In this document: piece by piece, positions 8,859-17,987 of the stretch
Position numbering within the stretch: the stretch's first letter is position 1
How the letters are laid out: each line of letters opens with the position of its first letter
Origin: Hyphomicrobiales bacterium
Lineage (GTDB): Bacteria; Pseudomonadota; Alphaproteobacteria; Rhizobiales; Rhizobiaceae
Direction: 5' to 3'
Assembly (NCBI GenBank): GCA_900471605.1
Contig: UCEY01000050.1
Coordinates: 16,844 to 80,843, forward strand
DNA length: 64,000 nucleotides
The notes under the pieces: generated by a model
Told to the model about the DNA's origin: nothing
Database searches by the model: none
Seen by the model: the letters and a program-made list of their open reading frames with translations, nothing else
Position numbers and translations under genes: made by a program

Positions 8859-10289
8859 TCAGAGCTTGCCTGTTGCCTGCAGCAGCGGCTGCAGCTGCAG
8901 GACCTTTTCCATGTCGAGCGAGGCTAGGCCGAAATTGCGCTCCTGTAAATCTTTCAACTTGTGGGCGGTAATCTCGACCGAATGGCGGATCTGTTCCTCC
9001 GTATGGTCGCAGGTGATGAAGAACCGAAGCCGGGCCATGCCTTCCGGTACCGCGGGGTGGATGATCGGCAGGACATTGACCCCTTCTTCCAGCAGATCGT
9101 TGGAAAGCTGCACGGCGCGAAGAGAATCGCCGACAATGACCGGCACCACCGAAAAGCCGACGCTCAAGCCCGTATCGAGGCCGGCGGCCCTGGCGCATTC
9201 AAGGAAAAGCGCACCGTTTTTATGCAGCCTTTCGGTCCGTTCCGGTTCGGTACGCAGGATATGAAGCCCGCAACGCGCCGCCGCCGCGAGAACCGGCGCG
9301 AGACCGACGCTGTAGACAAACCCGCCGGCTTCCGCCTTGAGGATATCCACGAGCGCCTGCGAACCGGCGATATAACCGCCGCAGCTCGACGTGGTCTTGG
9401 AGAGGGTTCCCATCCAGATATCGACATCGCGCGTATCGAGCCCGAAATGTTCGAACGTGCCGCGGCCGCTCTTGCCCAGCACGCCGAGCGCATGGGCCTC
9501 GTCCACCATCAGCCAGAAACCGTAGCGCGACCGCAGTTCGATCAGCGCCGGCAGGTCGGCGATGTCGCCGTCCATGGAATAGACGCCCTCGACGATGACG
9601 AGGATGCGCCGGAATTCTGCCGACAGCGTTCTGAGCACGGATTCCAGGTTTTCGATATCGTTGTGCCGGAACAGGCGTCGCGTCGCGCCCGACTGCTTGA
9701 TGCCGGCGAGCGCGCTGTTGTGGATGAACTCGTCATGGATGACGAGATCCTGCGGCCCCATCAGGCAGCTGATCGCCGCGACATTGGTCAGGTATCCGCT
9801 GACGAAACAGACCGAGGCATCGACCCCATAAACCGAGGCAAGATCCGCTTCGAGGTCCGTGTGCACCGGCCGTTCGCCGGCGACGAGGCGGCTTGCCGAG
9901 GCGGAGATGCCGAACCGGTCGATCGCGGCTTTCGCCTTTTCCACCGTCTGCGGATCGGTATTGGTGGCGAGATAGTCGTAGGAGGCGAAATTGATCAGTT
10001 CGCGCCCGCCCATCGCGGTCGTCGCACCGGCGGCGCGGTCGTGGGAGCGGTAGAACGGATTGGCGACGCCGATCATCTCGCCCGCCATGCGCTGAAGCTG
10101 GACACGCTGATATTCCGGCAGCTCATCGAAGCGCAGCGCCTGACGGACCGGCGCCGGCGGTTGGCGGTTCAGCCGCGCGGCGCGATTGCGGCCGGAGGCT
10201 TCGCTCGTCCGGCGCATCTTGTCCAGCAAACCACGCTTTCCCTCGGTGCCCAGCCCCGGGGTTGTTTCGTCATCCGGACCTTTGTTCAT
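8859..10289 (-). CDS. rkpG: RkpG-like alpha-oxoamine synthase (PLP acyltransferase)
   Basis: Fold-type I PLP enzyme of 476 aa in the alpha-oxoamine synthase family (AONS, KBL, 5-aminolevulinate synthase, serine palmitoyltransferase). These enzymes join an acyl thioester to an amino acid with loss of CO2. Visible motifs are HDEFIHNSALAGIKQSGA (His that stacks on PLP), VEGVYSMDGD, DEAHALGVLGKSGRG near 265, and TLSKTTSSCGGYI with the Schiff-base Lys near 297. A charged N-terminal extension of roughly 50 residues precedes the fold. The ATG at 10289 overlaps the rkpA stop as TGATG, so the enzyme is made together with the megasynthase. It probably off-loads the RkpA chain from its ACP. The amino-acid partner is unknown. 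Confidence 0.9.
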   Translation of the reverse strand: MNKGPDDETTPGLGTEGKRGLLDKMRRTSEASGRNRAARLNRQPPAPVRQALRFDELPEYQRVQLQRMAGEMIGVANPFYRSHDRAAGATTAMGGRELINFASYDYLATNTDPQTVEKAKAAIDRFGISASASRLVAGERPVHTDLEADLASVYGVDASVCFVSGYLTNVAAISCLMGPQDLVIHDEFIHNSALAGIKQSGATRRLFRHNDIENLESVLRTLSAEFRRILVIVEGVYSMDGDIADLPALIELRSRYGFWLMVDEAHALGVLGKSGRGTFEHFGLDTRDVDIWMGTLSKTTSSCGGYIAGSQALVDILKAEAGGFVYSVGLAPVLAAAARCGLHILRTEPERTERLHKNGALFLECARAAGLDTGLSVGFSVVPVIVGDSLRAVQLSNDLLEEGVNVLPIIHPAVPEGMARLRFFITCDHTEEQIRHSVEITAHKLKDLQERNFGLASLDMEKVLQLQPLLQATGKL

Positions 10290-13200
10290 CAATGCGCTGC
10301 CGCTTTCTGCTGCTTTGCGACGGAATGGCTCTTCACGAGCTTGTCGACAACGCCGTTCTCGGCCGGCGTCGCCTCTTCCGTCTCATCACTATGCGTCGAT
10401 ACGCGCTCGCGCAAGCGCGTGACGACGTCGCCGACGGTGGTATCGTCGCCGACACCGCTCAAGGGGATGTCGAATCCCGTCTTCTGCTGGAAGCCCATGC
10501 CGAGCTCCATCGCCATCAGGCTGTCGAGACCGATCTCCTTCAGGATCTTGTCCGGGGTGATCGTATCCTCGGTGACGCGCAGGATCGCGGCGATCTCGCC
10601 GGCAACCAGCGTATGTAGGATCTGCTGCGCCTCTTCCGCCGACTTGCCGCGGATCAGCTCTTCCAGATCGATCGTATCGCCTTCGGCCGCCGCATTGCCG
10701 GTACCGGCATGGCGCAGCGCCGTCTCGAACAGCGCACCCCGGGAAATCGGCAGCATCCGCACCGCATTCCAATCGACTTCCGCGATCATCACCGCCGCCG
10801 CATCGACGCTGCCGGTATCGGCAACCATGTAGCGCTCGACCTGTTCAAGCGCTTCGCGCGCCTTCATTGCCGTCTTGCCGATGCGCTTCGACAGAAGCTC
10901 GTTGACCTCGGTGTTGCGGGCCAGGAAACCGGTGTCGGCGATTGCGCCGAAACCGACGGCCAGGGCGGCAAGACCCGCAGCACGGCGGGCGCGGGCCAGA
11001 CCTTCGAGATAACCGTTAGCGATGACGTAATTCGACTGGCCGGGATTGCCGATCATCGTCGTTGCCGAGGAGAAGAGCAGGAACAGCTCGAGATCGTCCT
11101 TCAAGGTCAGGCGGTGGAGGACTTCGGCGCCCCTCACCTTCACGTCAACGACCGGCTTGTTGCGCTCCGGCGTCAGGTTGGACATGAGCGCATCATCGAG
11201 CACCATGGCCGCGTGGACGATGCCCTTTACAGGGCCTTCGCTGCGCAGGAGTTCGAGCAGCAGGGCGGTCGCCGCCTCGTCGGTGATGTCGCAGGCATGG
11301 ACCGTCGCATGGACGCCCTTTTTATGCCAGGCGGCGATTGCCGCAAGCGTCGCATCGTCGGCCATGCCGCGGCGCGAGCAGAGCGCGATGCGGCGCACGC
11401 CCTTGGCGACCAGCCATTCCGCTGCCGCAAGGCCGAAACCGCCGATGCCGCCGGCGACCAGGAAGATACCGTCTTCGGAGAAACGCAGCGGCTTGCCCGG
11501 CGCGGCCAGAACCTTGTCCTTTCCGGCCACCGGCGGGCGGACGACGATCTTGCCGATATGGCCGGAATTCTGCATCAGCCGGAAGGCGCTGCCGATCTCG
11601 TCATGGCTGAAGGCGCGATAGGGAAGCGGCGTCAGCTTGCCCTCGGCAAACAGGCGGCCGATCTCGGTAAAGATCCTCTTGGTCACCGCCGGCAGATTGA
11701 CCAGAAGCTGGTCGGCATCGATACCGAAATAGCTGATATTGCGGCGGAACGGACGGAGCCCGATCTTGCGGTCGGAATAGTAGTCCCGCTTGCCGAGTTC
11801 CAGGAAGCGCCCGAACGGTTTTACCAGTTCGATGCTGCGCTCCATCGCTTCCGAGAACAGCGAATTGAGGACCAGATCGACGCCCTCGCCGTTCGTCACG
11901 CCACGGACGCGGGAAACGAAATCGAGCGAGCGGGAATCGAAGATATGGTCGGCGCCGAGCGCTTCGAGGAAGCGACGCTTCTCGACGGTGCCGGCCGTGG
12001 CGATGACCGTCGCGCCCTTCAGCTTGGCGATCTGCAGCGCCGCGAGACCGACACCGCCGGCCGCGCCGTGAATGAGGATCGTTTCGCCTTTTTCGATATG
12101 GCCGAGCTGGACCATGGCGTAATAGGCGGTCAGGAAGGCCACCGGAACGGTGGCGGCGGCGGTAAAATTCAGCCGGTCGGGGAATTTCGTCACGCCGTCG
12201 CGGCGAACCCGGACATGGGTCGAAAACGCCGCCGGCGCGATGCCCATGACGCGGTCGCCCGCAGAGAGGTCATCGACATCAGATCCGACCTCAACGACGC
12301 GTCCCGCCAGTTCCATGCCGATGGTCGCGCCGGCAAAGCCGTCTTCCAGGGCTTCTTCCGGCAGCAGGCCCATGGCCCACATGACGTCGCGGAAATTGAG
12401 GCCGGTCGCCTCGACGGCAATCACCACCTCGTTCTTGTCCGGTACGGGGAGGTCGCAGGCTTCCCAGGCGATGCTGTCGACACGGCTGCTGACCAGCTGC
12501 CGGATCGTCGCCGCCGGGAAATCCGAGACCAGAACGTCGGACGACGGGAACGGGCCGGTGGCGGCGCGGATTTCCCGAAGCCTGCCATCGTCGATCAGCC
12601 ATTCGCGATTGTTCGTGGAGGCGGCGAATATCTCGGCCACAGCCGCGGATGTGGCCGGATCATCGGCTTCGGCATCCACCAGATGCACATCGAACAGGTC
12701 GTATTCGTTCTGCAGCACCCGCGCAAAGGTCCAGAGACCGGCATTGGCCTCATCCGTCCCCTCGCCTGCCAGCGGCGATCCGCCGGGCGCGACGACAAGG
12801 AGTTTCGGCCTTGCTGCCGATGCTCCGGCCTCGCGGAGATAGGCGGACAGGGCCTCCGCCAGCAGGCCAAAGCGCCGCAAGCGGTCCTGAGCCAGCACCG
12901 AGACATCCCGGGCGCCCTTGCGTTCCGCCGCATAGATCAGCCGAAGCGGCTGGCCTTCGAAACGAGCGAAGGCTTCGCCAAACCCCGTCTCGCCGCAATC
13001 GGCATCGAGCGCTTCGACCTTTGCGGCGCCAAAGGAAATCGCGGGATCAGCGCGCTCGGCAAGCAGCAGAACCGGATTGCCGGGTCCAAAGGCGGCCTCA
13101 TGGGGTGTAACGGCGGCGGAAGCCGTCGCGAGAAGCAACGCACCTTCCGGATAGTCTCGCTCCTCCACATGCGGCCTGACGAAACCGAGATCACCGATCA

Positions 13201-16200
13201 GGTCCTCGATCTGAGGTCCGGTGCCGAGCTGGCCGATATGGAATTCCGACGACTGGCTGTTCTCGAACCAGCCTTCGGACTGGCCGAAGACGAAATCGTT
13301 GAAGGCCGACGGCGCGCGATCGGCAAAGATCAGAGCAGCGCCATTGGCGGCGGCAGAGCGGATCGCTGCCCGGATCTCGTCATGGCCCGACAGAAGCTTC
13401 TGGCTGTGGGTGCCGCCGGCAACCACCAGGTCGGCGGACGGCGACACCTTGAGCTTGTCCATTTCCGGCAGCATCACATGCACATCGTGCTCGAAGGCGA
13501 GTTCGAGGGTGCGGCGGATGCTTTCGCGGGGTTCGGCGATCGTCAGGGTCGCTCCGTTTTCGGCGGCAATCGTCGCGAGACGGCGGCTCAGCGCCACCGA
13601 TGTCGAACCGGCCTTCAGGATATGGCGAACCTCACCCCTGGCCGCAGCGACGGCCGCCTCGACGGCCTCGATCACGGCCGACAGGCGGCGGCCGGCCAGC
13701 GGCGAATGGACGAGCACATGGTCGAGCGTCGCCTCGCTGACGGTATCGGCTCTTGCGACCTTCTCATCGCGATCGTGAAGAAAGGCCGAGGACAGGCGAT
13801 CGAGGGCATCGCAATAGGCATTGTTGACGAGCACCGCTTCGGCGACGCGGCCCGCATCCTCGCGGTAGACTTCCTGCAGGATTTCGCCGACCGGCGGCAG
13901 GGTGAATTCGCGCGGAACGGTCCATTCGCCCTCGTCCGACGTCGCAATGCCGGCATCTTCGAGGATGAACAGGCAATTGGCGAGGAAGGAACGGAACTGC
14001 GCATCACCCGGTAGACGGCGGGCGGAGACGATGCCGCGATGGTCGGCGACCGTCGCCGCGATCTCGTGACAGGCCCGGTAGATGGCCGCGTCGATCAGCA
14101 AGGTCGCGTTATCGGACGGCCGGGATTGGGCGGACGCGAATATCCCCGCCGCATCGGGCCTCTGCCCGTCGAATGGGGCGGCGAAGGCGGCAGGAATGCT
14201 TTCATAATGGAACGCGACGGATGCCAGCGTGTGATGACGGCGCAGCGACGTGCGCCGGAAGCGACAATCGTCAAAGGTCGCGACACGGTTGCCGGCCGCA
14301 TCGAACATCTGGAAGCGAACCTTGATCGAATATCCGCTGAACCGCTCGATCTCGATCCGCGCCCCGGCGATCGGGCCACCTTTGCCAGACACCCGGATCG
14401 AACCGAAGCGAACCGGAATATAGGGCGCGCCGGTCTCATTGCCGGAAAGCTCACCGAAAAGGGCGACCAGGCCGTGGAAGGCCGCATCGACGGAGAAGGG
14501 ATTGAGATTGTATTCGACAAACGGGTGAGCCGGCTTTTCCGCCGGCTTCAGGTCAACCTCGATGACGGTGCGTCCGAAGGACGTCGCCTTGGACAGGAGC
14601 CGGAAGCAAGGACCATATTGAAGACCGAAACGCTGGGCCGTCTCGTAAGCATCGTCCGACGTCACCACCGAGCCCTGCGCCCCCGCAGGCCTTGCCATCG
14701 GTGCTTCGGCCTCGGCCTCGATCGGACGGCGGCTGCGGGCGACGGCGTGGACCGTCCAGTCGTCGTGGCTCAGCCGCTCGCGGGAGCGGATCTCGATATA
14801 GCCGGTTTCCGGCGACAGCAGCGTCGACAGCTCGACAATGCGATCCTGGCGCAGTTCCAGCGGCCGGACGATTTCGAGGTTGGAGATCTCGACTTCGTCG
14901 GAACCGTAAAAGCGCTGTGCCGCCGTCACGGCGATTTCGATGAAACCACTGCCCGGCAGGATGGCGCGCGAATCCACGACGTGCTCGGCGAGATCCGGAA
15001 AAAGCCGCGCGTCGATATGGTTCTTCCAATGGGCAGCATTAGGATCGGCGCGCCAGCCGAGCAGCGTATAGGGCTGTTTGGCATTGCGACCGAACACGTC
15101 GATTTCATCTGACGTCGGCGGGCTCTGCAACTCGACCGGCTCGAAGGGCAGGCTCGGCAGGTCGACAAACGCGTTGCGCTTGCCGCTGTGACGCGACAGG
15201 AGCGGCGACGCACCGTGGGCGACCGCGCGGGCAAAAGACCGGGCGACCGGATCCCTGCCCGGCACCGGCGTCTCGCGCTGCAGAGTCGCGGTGACGACCG
15301 CCGGGACGGAATTCTGCTTGGCGATATCACTGACATAGTTCGACAGGATAGGGCGCGGCGATATCTCGATGAACAGGTTGCAGCCCATGTCCATCGCCAC
15401 CTGCGCGGCGGCCTTGAACATCACCGGTTCGCGGACATTGTGCCACCAGTATTCGGCATCCAGCCCCCGCCCATCCTGAACGGCGCCGGTGACCGTCGAG
15501 ACGAAGGCGCAGGTGCCGGTTTCCGGCTCGATCTGCGGCAAATCGGCAAGGAAGGCGTCCTTCGCCTTGTCGATGATCGGGTGGTGAAAGGGATAATTGA
15601 TGTCGAGGACATGGGCGACGATCTGCGCCTTGCGGGCCGCATCGCGGAATGCCTGGATCTCGTCGGCCGGGCCGGAAATGGTCACCGAGTTCGGCGCGTT
15701 GATCGCCGCCACGCAGATTTCGTCGAGGCCGTTCGATTTAGCGAAAGCGAGCGCCGCATCCTCGTTCATGACGACGGCGGCCATCTTCCCCTGGCCGGCG
15801 AACAGGTCCTGATAACGGGAGCGCTTGGCGACGATCGCCACGGCCTCAGCCGCCGTCAGAGCCTTTGCCACATAGGCCGCAGCAATTTCCCCGACCGAAT
15901 GACCGAACACCACGTCCGGCCGCACGCCGAGCGCCACGAGGCAATCCGAGAGAGACGCCTGGACTGCAAAAAGCAGGGGCTGGGCGATCTTGGTATCGCC
16001 GAGACGCAACGCAAGGTCGGGCGAGACGAGAACATCCGTCAGCTTCTCGCCGAGATGATATTCGAAAAGCGCGCTGAACGACTGGAAACACTGGCGGAAA
16101 TGCCGGTTCTCCCGGTAGGCCTCGACACCCATGCCCGGCCATTGGGCACCGTTTCCGGAAAAAACGAAGGCAATCCGGGCGGACTGGGCCGGCGCTTCGC

Positions 16201-17740
16201 CACGCTCGCCCTGCGAAACCTCGCCGGCAAGATGCGTTTCGATCGCCTTCAGGACGCCTTCGCTGTCCTTGGCCTCGACCGCGAACCGGTGACGCAGCGC
16301 TTCCCTGTTGGCGGCGGTCGAACCGATGATCCGAGCAGCCTCCTGCGGCGCCGAGGCCGAGAGCCGGTTGCGGTAATCTTGGAGCAGCCGCGACAGAGCC
16401 CCGGCCGTGTGGGCGCTCGCGACGAACAGCGTACCCTCGCCCTTTGGCGGATCGACAGGCGCAACCCGCTCGGGATCGCTGATCACCACATGCGCATTGG
16501 TGCCGCCGAAACCGAAGGAATTGATGCCCGCGAACCGTGGCTCCTTGGCGGGAAGCAGCTTGACCGGCGAGGTCGTCACCCGGACGTTGAGGTTATCGAA
16601 ATCGATATCCTCGTTGACCCTTTCAATGTGGAGCGATGCCGGCAGGTAATTGTCTTCGAGGGCGATCATCGCCTTCAGGAGGCCGAACAGGCCGGAAGCC
16701 GGTTCGGTATGCCCGATATTGGTCTTGATCGAGCCGATCGGCACCGGCGCCCGGCGCCTCTTGCCGATGACGGTACCGATCGCCCAGACCTCCGCCGGAT
16801 CGCCGACGCGCGTGCCGGTGCCATGGCCTTCGACGAAGGCAAGCCGGTTGACGTCGATCGTGCCGTTTTCATAGATCGAGCGCAACAGCGCCGCCTGGGC
16901 TTCCCGTGACGGAAGGCTGATGAAATTGGTGCGGCCGGAGGAATTGACCGCAACGGCATGCAGCCGGGCATGACTGCGGTCCTGTTCCTGCCGCGCCCGA
17001 TCGGAACGGCGCAGAACGATCGCCACGCCGCCTTCGGAACGCACGTAACCGTGGCCGTTCGTATCGTATGCGCGGCAGAGCCCTTCCGGCGACAGCATGC
17101 GCGCCTGGGCAAAACCCACGAAGGACAACGGATGGACCAGCAGATTGATGCCGCCGACGATCGCCGTGTCGATATCGCCCTTTTCAAGGGCAGCGACCGC
17201 CTGGTCGAGAGCGACCAGCGAGGAGGAGCAGGCCGTGTCGATCGTCATGCTCGGCCCCTTGAGGCCGAAGACATGCGAAATGCGGTTGGAAACGATCGAC
17301 AGCGTGTTGCCGGTCATGAAATAAGGGCTGCCGGCGGCCGGATCCTCGGATATAAGATTGCCGCTTTCCAGGCTCGATGCGCCGATATAGACGCCGACCC
17401 GCTCGTTCGCGAGCTTGCCGACCGGCAGATTGGCATCTTCGAGCGCCTGCCAGACCAGAGTGAGAAGGATGCGCTGCTGCGGATCCATCTGCATCGCTTC
17501 ACGCTGCGACAGTCCGAAAACCGCCGGATCGAACGCGTGGATATCGTCGAGGACGCCGGCGGCGAACGTATAGGTCTTTCCGGGAACGCCCTGCGCAGGA
17601 TGCCAGAAACGGGCGCTATCCCACCGATCGTCGGGTATCCGAGTGATCGTGCACAATCCCTCGCTCAGAACCCTCTGTAACTCCCGTACAGAACTTGCGC
17701 CTGGGGCAACGCTGGCCCTGCCGATGATCTCGATCGTCAT
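10289..17740 (-). CDS. rkpA: RkpA-like multidomain fatty acid/polyketide synthase (KS-AT-DH-linker-ER-KR-ACP)
   Basis: A 2483-aa megasynthase. Approximate domain order is as follows. KS 1-430: DTACSSS with Cys near 171, EGHGTGT, NIGHTEPASG. AT 520-860: GHSVGEIAAAY with Ser near 614, and a YPFHHP substrate motif that suggests malonyl. DH 900-1190: HVVDSRAILPG near 920 and a second motif DAAFH near 1086. A long linker spans 1190-1740 with no methyltransferase motif, perhaps a structural pseudo-KR. ER 1740-2060: IHGAAGGVGLAALQIA. KR 2090-2270: AGGIGGFG, SS, and YVIAN. ACP near 2370-2450: GLDSLMAM with Ser near 2408. There is no thioesterase. The DH motif has Ser where HxxxGxxxxP normally has Gly. 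ATG 17740 is preferred over GTG 17746. Single-gene rkpA of this size is known in Sinorhizobium K-antigen loci. Confidence 0.95.
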   Translation of the reverse strand: MTIEIIGRASVAPGASSVRELQRVLSEGLCTITRIPDDRWDSARFWHPAQGVPGKTYTFAAGVLDDIHAFDPAVFGLSQREAMQMDPQQRILLTLVWQALEDANLPVGKLANERVGVYIGASSLESGNLISEDPAAGSPYFMTGNTLSIVSNRISHVFGLKGPSMTIDTACSSSLVALDQAVAALEKGDIDTAIVGGINLLVHPLSFVGFAQARMLSPEGLCRAYDTNGHGYVRSEGGVAIVLRRSDRARQEQDRSHARLHAVAVNSSGRTNFISLPSREAQAALLRSIYENGTIDVNRLAFVEGHGTGTRVGDPAEVWAIGTVIGKRRRAPVPIGSIKTNIGHTEPASGLFGLLKAMIALEDNYLPASLHIERVNEDIDFDNLNVRVTTSPVKLLPAKEPRFAGINSFGFGGTNAHVVISDPERVAPVDPPKGEGTLFVASAHTAGALSRLLQDYRNRLSASAPQEAARIIGSTAANREALRHRFAVEAKDSEGVLKAIETHLAGEVSQGERGEAPAQSARIAFVFSGNGAQWPGMGVEAYRENRHFRQCFQSFSALFEYHLGEKLTDVLVSPDLALRLGDTKIAQPLLFAVQASLSDCLVALGVRPDVVFGHSVGEIAAAYVAKALTAAEAVAIVAKRSRYQDLFAGQGKMAAVVMNEDAALAFAKSNGLDEICVAAINAPNSVTISGPADEIQAFRDAARKAQIVAHVLDINYPFHHPIIDKAKDAFLADLPQIEPETGTCAFVSTVTGAVQDGRGLDAEYWWHNVREPVMFKAAAQVAMDMGCNLFIEISPRPILSNYVSDIAKQNSVPAVVTATLQRETPVPGRDPVARSFARAVAHGASPLLSRHSGKRNAFVDLPSLPFEPVELQSPPTSDEIDVFGRNAKQPYTLLGWRADPNAAHWKNHIDARLFPDLAEHVVDSRAILPGSGFIEIAVTAAQRFYGSDEVEISNLEIVRPLELRQDRIVELSTLLSPETGYIEIRSRERLSHDDWTVHAVARSRRPIEAEAEAPMARPAGAQGSVVTSDDAYETAQRFGLQYGPCFRLLSKATSFGRTVIEVDLKPAEKPAHPFVEYNLNPFSVDAAFHGLVALFGELSGNETGAPYIPVRFGSIRVSGKGGPIAGARIEIERFSGYSIKVRFQMFDAAGNRVATFDDCRFRRTSLRRHHTLASVAFHYESIPAAFAAPFDGQRPDAAGIFASAQSRPSDNATLLIDAAIYRACHEIAATVADHRGIVSARRLPGDAQFRSFLANCLFILEDAGIATSDEGEWTVPREFTLPPVGEILQEVYREDAGRVAEAVLVNNAYCDALDRLSSAFLHDRDEKVARADTVSEATLDHVLVHSPLAGRRLSAVIEAVEAAVAAARGEVRHILKAGSTSVALSRRLATIAAENGATLTIAEPRESIRRTLELAFEHDVHVMLPEMDKLKVSPSADLVVAGGTHSQKLLSGHDEIRAAIRSAAANGAALIFADRAPSAFNDFVFGQSEGWFENSQSSEFHIGQLGTGPQIEDLIGDLGFVRPHVEERDYPEGALLLATASAAVTPHEAAFGPGNPVLLLAERADPAISFGAAKVEALDADCGETGFGEAFARFEGQPLRLIYAAERKGARDVSVLAQDRLRRFGLLAEALSAYLREAGASAARPKLLVVAPGGSPLAGEGTDEANAGLWTFARVLQNEYDLFDVHLVDAEADDPATSAAVAEIFAASTNNREWLIDDGRLREIRAATGPFPSSDVLVSDFPAATIRQLVSSRVDSIAWEACDLPVPDKNEVVIAVEATGLNFRDVMWAMGLLPEEALEDGFAGATIGMELAGRVVEVGSDVDDLSAGDRVMGIAPAAFSTHVRVRRDGVTKFPDRLNFTAAATVPVAFLTAYYAMVQLGHIEKGETILIHGAAGGVGLAALQIAKLKGATVIATAGTVEKRRFLEALGADHIFDSRSLDFVSRVRGVTNGEGVDLVLNSLFSEAMERSIELVKPFGRFLELGKRDYYSDRKIGLRPFRRNISYFGIDADQLLVNLPAVTKRIFTEIGRLFAEGKLTPLPYRAFSHDEIGSAFRLMQNSGHIGKIVVRPPVAGKDKVLAAPGKPLRFSEDGIFLVAGGIGGFGLAAAEWLVAKGVRRIALCSRRGMADDATLAAIAAWHKKGVHATVHACDITDEAATALLLELLRSEGPVKGIVHAAMVLDDALMSNLTPERNKPVVDVKVRGAEVLHRLTLKDDLELFLLFSSATTMIGNPGQSNYVIANGYLEGLARARRAAGLAALAVGFGAIADTGFLARNTEVNELLSKRIGKTAMKAREALEQVERYMVADTGSVDAAAVMIAEVDWNAVRMLPISRGALFETALRHAGTGNAAAEGDTIDLEELIRGKSAEEAQQILHTLVAGEIAAILRVTEDTITPDKILKEIGLDSLMAMELGMGFQQKTGFDIPLSGVGDDTTVGDVVTRLRERVSTHSDETEEATPAENGVVDKLVKSHSVAKQQKAAAH

Positions 17741-17987
17741 GGTCACTCGGTGTTCGTCACATCTAGTGTGGCAGAGCGGTCAGGCCCTCTCGCCAGGTAA
17801 ATTTAACAACACACTTAATAAGGGTTGTCACGAAAAAACCTCGGGATATTCAATCCTGCATATAGATTTCCGAGGGGTGCGAGACGCAAATGAACCGTTG
17901 GTTGTGCAACCATGCCAATCCGTCCAAAGAGGCGGAAAGACCTGTGTTTCCACGACGGGACAGTCTGAAAAGTTCCCGGCCCCTCGA

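Noticed and set aside
10709..14014. 1101-codon open frame antisense to rkpA
   Set aside because: It is the complement of a high-GC megasynthase gene, has no ribosome-binding site and no recognisable domain. Long antisense frames are expected at this GC content and codon bias.
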